From Fimbriimonadaceae bacterium (GTDB taxonomy: Bacteria > Armatimonadota > Fimbriimonadia > Fimbriimonadales > Fimbriimonadaceae), in assembly GCA_019694835.1 (NCBI GenBank), contig JAIBBE010000063.1, positions 1 to 7,238 of the forward strand: a stretch of 7,238 bases of DNA. Direction: 5' to 3'. How positions within the stretch are numbered: position 1 is the stretch's first letter; each line of letters starts with the position of its first letter. The notes beneath the pieces were generated by a model, which saw only the letters and a list, made by a program, of their open reading frames with translations, ran no database searches and was not told where the DNA came from. The position numbers were made by a program, and so were the translations under genes. Positions 5,659 through 7,238 of the stretch are shown here, one piece after another.

Positions 5659-5723
5659 GCGGGGCAGTCGAGCACCACGGCGGCTTGGTCGCGCTGGTTC
5701 AGCTTCGACCCGCACATTCCTGG

Positions 5724-6293
5724 CTATATTGCTCCCTGTCCGCGACTGAAAATGAACAGCCCAGGGTCAGCTTCAAGAGCGGTCGCGGTTTGGTCTTTCG
5801 TGCAGTAGGAGGCCCAACGCGAGTTCTGAATCCGTGCGATTGCGACAGAGCGATAGGGGCTTAAACTGCACCAAACGCGTTCGGCATATGTCCCGAACTG
5901 CTCGATGCGTGCTTCTGGAACTGACCACATGAGATGAACGTGGACGTTCGCGGACAGCTTTTCGACCATTCCAATAAACGATGACCGGGAAGTTGGAGGA
6001 AGCTGATTAAATCGCGTCCCAAAAAGCTTTCGGTCAATACGAGCGTGAATATAATCAATTTCAGCCCGAATCTGAGTCAGTCTTACCGGAATGATAGTCT
6101 GTAGACGGTTAGTCCCGAACGAGACACCGGCAACGGAAATCGGAATGCGCTTCTCACCTTTTACTCTGAAGCACGGAGAGTGAGTTGCGGGCAGAACATT
6201 ATTGTAGGCTAACGTCACCGCGAGGGTTGCGGGGAAACGCTCAAATAGCTCAACCCACGCCGCGTGCAGGCGTTTGGATTGGTTGAAAGTCAC
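5724..6293 (-). CDS. Small HUH-type rolling-circle replication endonuclease (Rep)
   Basis: A 189-aa protein with the three-motif order of rolling-circle Rep endonucleases. A hydrophobic motif 1-like strand comes first (FPATLAVTLAYNN, 20-32). The metal-binding HUH motif follows, with His118-Val119-His120 in ANVHVHLMW. A Tyr motif W160-A-S-Tyr163-C-T-Lys166 ends the set, with Tyr163 as probable DNA-nicking nucleophile. It is shorter than many plasmid Reps and lacks a helicase domain, so a host helicase would be needed. The GTG start overlaps the upstream gene's stop as GTGA, giving translational coupling. In an integrative element it would replicate the excised circle; a relaxase-like mobilisation role or similarity to inovirus/Gp2-type replication proteins is possible. 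The nearby hairpin is a candidate target. Motif reading is firm; family assignment is moderate. Confidence 0.75.
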   Translation of the reverse strand: MTFNQSKRLHAAWVELFERFPATLAVTLAYNNVLPATHSPCFRVKGEKRIPISVAGVSFGTNRLQTIIPVRLTQIRAEIDYIHARIDRKLFGTRFNQLPPTSRSSFIGMVEKLSANVHVHLMWSVPEARIEQFGTYAERVWCSLSPYRSVAIARIQNSRWASYCTKDQTATALEADPGLFIFSRGQGAI

Positions 6294-6649
6294 AGCGGAA
6301 GCGCCCGGAACCAGCGGTTCGCCGCTGCTTTAGCCGCCCCTTCGTCAGGAATGAGGTCGGCGTTGTCGACGAAGTAGGCATCAATGCAAGTGTGAACCGC
6401 CTTGGGTTCCAGCAACATGCCCCCAAGCCAGACGGTCCTTGCCGAACAGGACCAGCCCTCATCAACGTTGTCGACGATGTAGCGGCACGCAACCGCGTCA
6501 AGAGGAACGCCATATCGTTTAGCGATTGGCCGCGCATATATGGACGCACCGAACAGCGTCCATTCGGTGAAATCATCGACAGGGGCCAAGTATCTATAAA
6601 TGAACCGCTGAAGCGCAACGGCGTTTGCCAATTCTATATCTGTATTCAT
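6290..6649 (-). CDS. Hypothetical protein coupled to Rep
   Basis: A 119-aa protein that I do not recognise. It has an acidic N-terminus (MNTDIELANAVALQRFIYRY), a central segment AKRYGVPLDAVACRYIVDNV that could form a helix-turn-helix-like pair, a Cys-containing middle (WSCSARTVWLGG), and an Ala-rich helix near the end. No signal peptide or membrane span is clear. It is the first gene of a minus-strand operon; its TGA overlaps the GTG of the Rep gene, so stoichiometric production with Rep is likely. It starts 47 bases from the divergent DUF6626-like gene, across an AT-rich spacer. There is no clear Shine-Dalgarno before ATG 6649. By position it may be a Rep accessory or copy-control protein, which is only inference. 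Confidence 0.65.
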   Translation of the reverse strand: MNTDIELANAVALQRFIYRYLAPVDDFTEWTLFGASIYARPIAKRYGVPLDAVACRYIVDNVDEGWSCSARTVWLGGMLLEPKAVHTCIDAYFVDNADLIPDEGAAKAAANRWFRALPL

Positions 6650-6696
6650 ATCGTCATAAGAATAAATATCCTACATTATTTATAACACACGAGCCT
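6650..6696. promoter_or_regulatory. AT-rich divergent promoter region
   Basis: This 47-bp spacer between two divergent genes is far more AT-rich than the coding DNA around it and contains TATTTATAAC (6677-6686) on the plus strand, with similar AT-rich boxes on the minus. It must hold control sequences for both genes. Exact -35 and -10 pairs could not be assigned, and the transcripts would have short leaders. Confidence 0.4.
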
Positions 6697-6990
6697 ATGA
6701 CGGGACAAAATATAATCCAGATATACGAGACACTACGACAATTCGGACTGTTGCGCTCACGACGGCACTTCGCACGAGACTTTCTCAATCGTGGGAAGAC
6801 CTACGTTAGAGACTATGAGCACAAACACGGAAGAGCCATGGCCAACGTTCCGCCGCGCACTACCGCTTTCCTTCGTGGGCGACTGGCGGCAATCGCGGCT
6901 CTGCTTCCCATTGGGCCAGGAGACGAGTTGTCACGGGTCGTCAGCCAAATCGACCGCATCGAATCAATCTGGACGGCGCTACGGCGATGA
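6697..6990 (+). CDS. Small basic protein, DUF6626-like
   Basis: A 97-aa basic protein from ATG 6697. The pattern IYETLRQFGLLRSRRHFARDFLNRGKTYVRDYE (about residues 9-41) followed by a helical LRGRLAAIAAL segment resembles the small DUF6626 family of alphaproteobacterial mobile elements, as I recall it. The fold looks like a small HTH-type DNA-binding protein, with a stretch similar to a recognition helix near GKTYVRDY. An in-frame ATG at 6625 would add 24 residues, but that extension is AT-rich, Tyr/Lys-heavy and runs across the divergent spacer and into the opposite gene, so the shorter start is preferred. The gene is divergent from the Rep operon, so it could be its regulator. It ends 122 bases before the tRNA/attR. 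Identity is moderate; regulation is inference. Confidence 0.65.
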   Translation: MTGQNIIQIYETLRQFGLLRSRRHFARDFLNRGKTYVRDYEHKHGRAMANVPPRTTAFLRGRLAAIAALLPIGPGDELSRVVSQIDRIESIWTALRR

Positions 6991-7111
6991 AAAACCGGGG
7001 GCGAGCCATAGAGCAGGTGGCCTAGACGTAGGACCACGCTTCGAGCGGGTTTTCCCACCCTTCTTTCTCCCCTGCATTTGACGGGCAAAAAAGCCTTACA
7101 AATCAGAAGGA

Positions 7112-7128
7112 ATGGTGCCCAGGAGAGG
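7112..7128. repeat. attR: tRNA-Leu 3' end (element boundary)
   Basis: The same 17 bases as at 111-127, here as the native T-arm 3' side, acceptor 3' strand and encoded CCA of the tRNA, plus one base. The tRNA stays complete after insertion. Between 6991 and 7111 no gene is seen. GTTTTCC at 7049-7055 matches motifs inside attL. An A6 run at 7087-7092 (T6 on the tRNA's strand) may help end tRNA transcription. Confidence 0.9.
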
Positions 7129-7197
7129 ACTCGAACCTCCACCTCTTGCGAGACTGGTACCTGAAACCAGCGCGTCTACCAATTCCGCCACCTGGGC
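7113..7197 (-). tRNA. tRNA-Leu (anticodon CAG)
   Basis: On the minus strand the 85 bases fold as a class II tRNA. The acceptor GCCCAGG pairs with CCTGGGC, followed by discriminator A and an encoded CCA. The D arm contains AATTGGTAGA. The anticodon stem CTGGT/ACCAG encloses TTCAGGT with anticodon CAG, so it reads CUG codons. There is a long variable arm (CTCGCAAGAG), then a T arm with TTCGAGT. It is the integration target of the element. The T-arm and acceptor 3' portion is the duplicated att core, so function is preserved. Confidence 0.97.
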
Positions 7198-7206
7198 ACG
7201 GCGCGT

Positions 7207-7235
7207 CTCATACGGGGGCGGCAGGGCGCTGTCAA
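7207..7235 (-). promoter_or_regulatory. Sigma-70 type promoter of the tRNA-Leu gene
   Basis: On the minus strand TTGACA (7230-7235) is a perfect -35 hexamer. It is followed after exactly 17 bases by TATGAG (7207-7212). The region between -10 and the tRNA is GC-rich (ACGCGCCGT), as in stringently controlled stable-RNA promoters. Transcription would begin two or three bases before the mature tRNA 5' end, or close to it. Confidence 0.85.
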
Positions 7236-7238
7236 CGA

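Noticed and set aside
7047..7095. Possible tRNA terminators (GGG-TTTT-CCC and GGC-A6-GCC)
   Set aside because: Stems of only three pairs. The T6 run may contribute to termination but does not meet the standard for an intrinsic terminator.
1..7238. CRISPR array, rRNA, IS element or conjugation genes
   Set aside because: No regularly spaced repeats, rRNA-like sequence, transposase with terminal repeats, or type IV secretion or coupling protein frames were found.

Overview
The window looks like a complete small integrative mobile element, about 7.0 kb long, inserted at the 3' end of a chromosomal tRNA-Leu(CAG) gene, with a little high-GC host DNA on each side. The host is probably a high-GC Alphaproteobacterium, perhaps Rhizobiales-like. 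This rests on the tRNA-Leu form, the style of the integrase and MerR/AlpA-like excisionase pair, and a small gene resembling DUF6626. It is an inference, not a proven taxonomic placement.

Boundaries: the last 16 bases of the tRNA-Leu gene plus one more base recur as a perfect 17-bp direct repeat (ATGGTGCCCAGGAGAGG) at 111-127 and 7112-7128. These are the expected attL and attR left by a tyrosine integrase, and they define a 7,001-bp circular unit. The tRNA gene (7113-7197, minus) remains intact and keeps its own consensus promoter (7207-7235). Bases 1-110 and 7198-7238 are host flank.

Layout from left to right: attL; integrase terminator; tyrosine integrase (minus), translationally coupled to a small HTH excisionase (minus); a 241-bp spacer holding a probable frameshifted HTH-like gene remnant; an m5C DNA methyltransferase (plus); a NotI-family restriction endonuclease (minus) whose 3' end overlaps the methyltransferase by 71 bp tail to tail; a divergent intergenic region with six TGTCCG-type half-sites that reads like a resolvase res site; a small serine recombinase (plus) followed at once by an unknown acidic protein; a 67-aa charged helical ORF; a perfect 12-bp hairpin; a two-gene minus-strand operon of an unknown 119-aa protein and a small HUH-type replication endonuclease; a divergent small DUF6626-like protein; and attR.

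How it may work together (inference): Int and Xis move the element in and out of the tRNA site. The HUH protein could replicate the excised circle by a rolling-circle mechanism, perhaps from the hairpin. The serine recombinase acting on its upstream res-like array could resolve multimers and could also repress its own promoter and that of the divergent restriction gene. The NotI-like restriction-modification pair would give stabilisation or defence. No conjugation, capsid or portal genes are seen, so transfer would depend on other elements.
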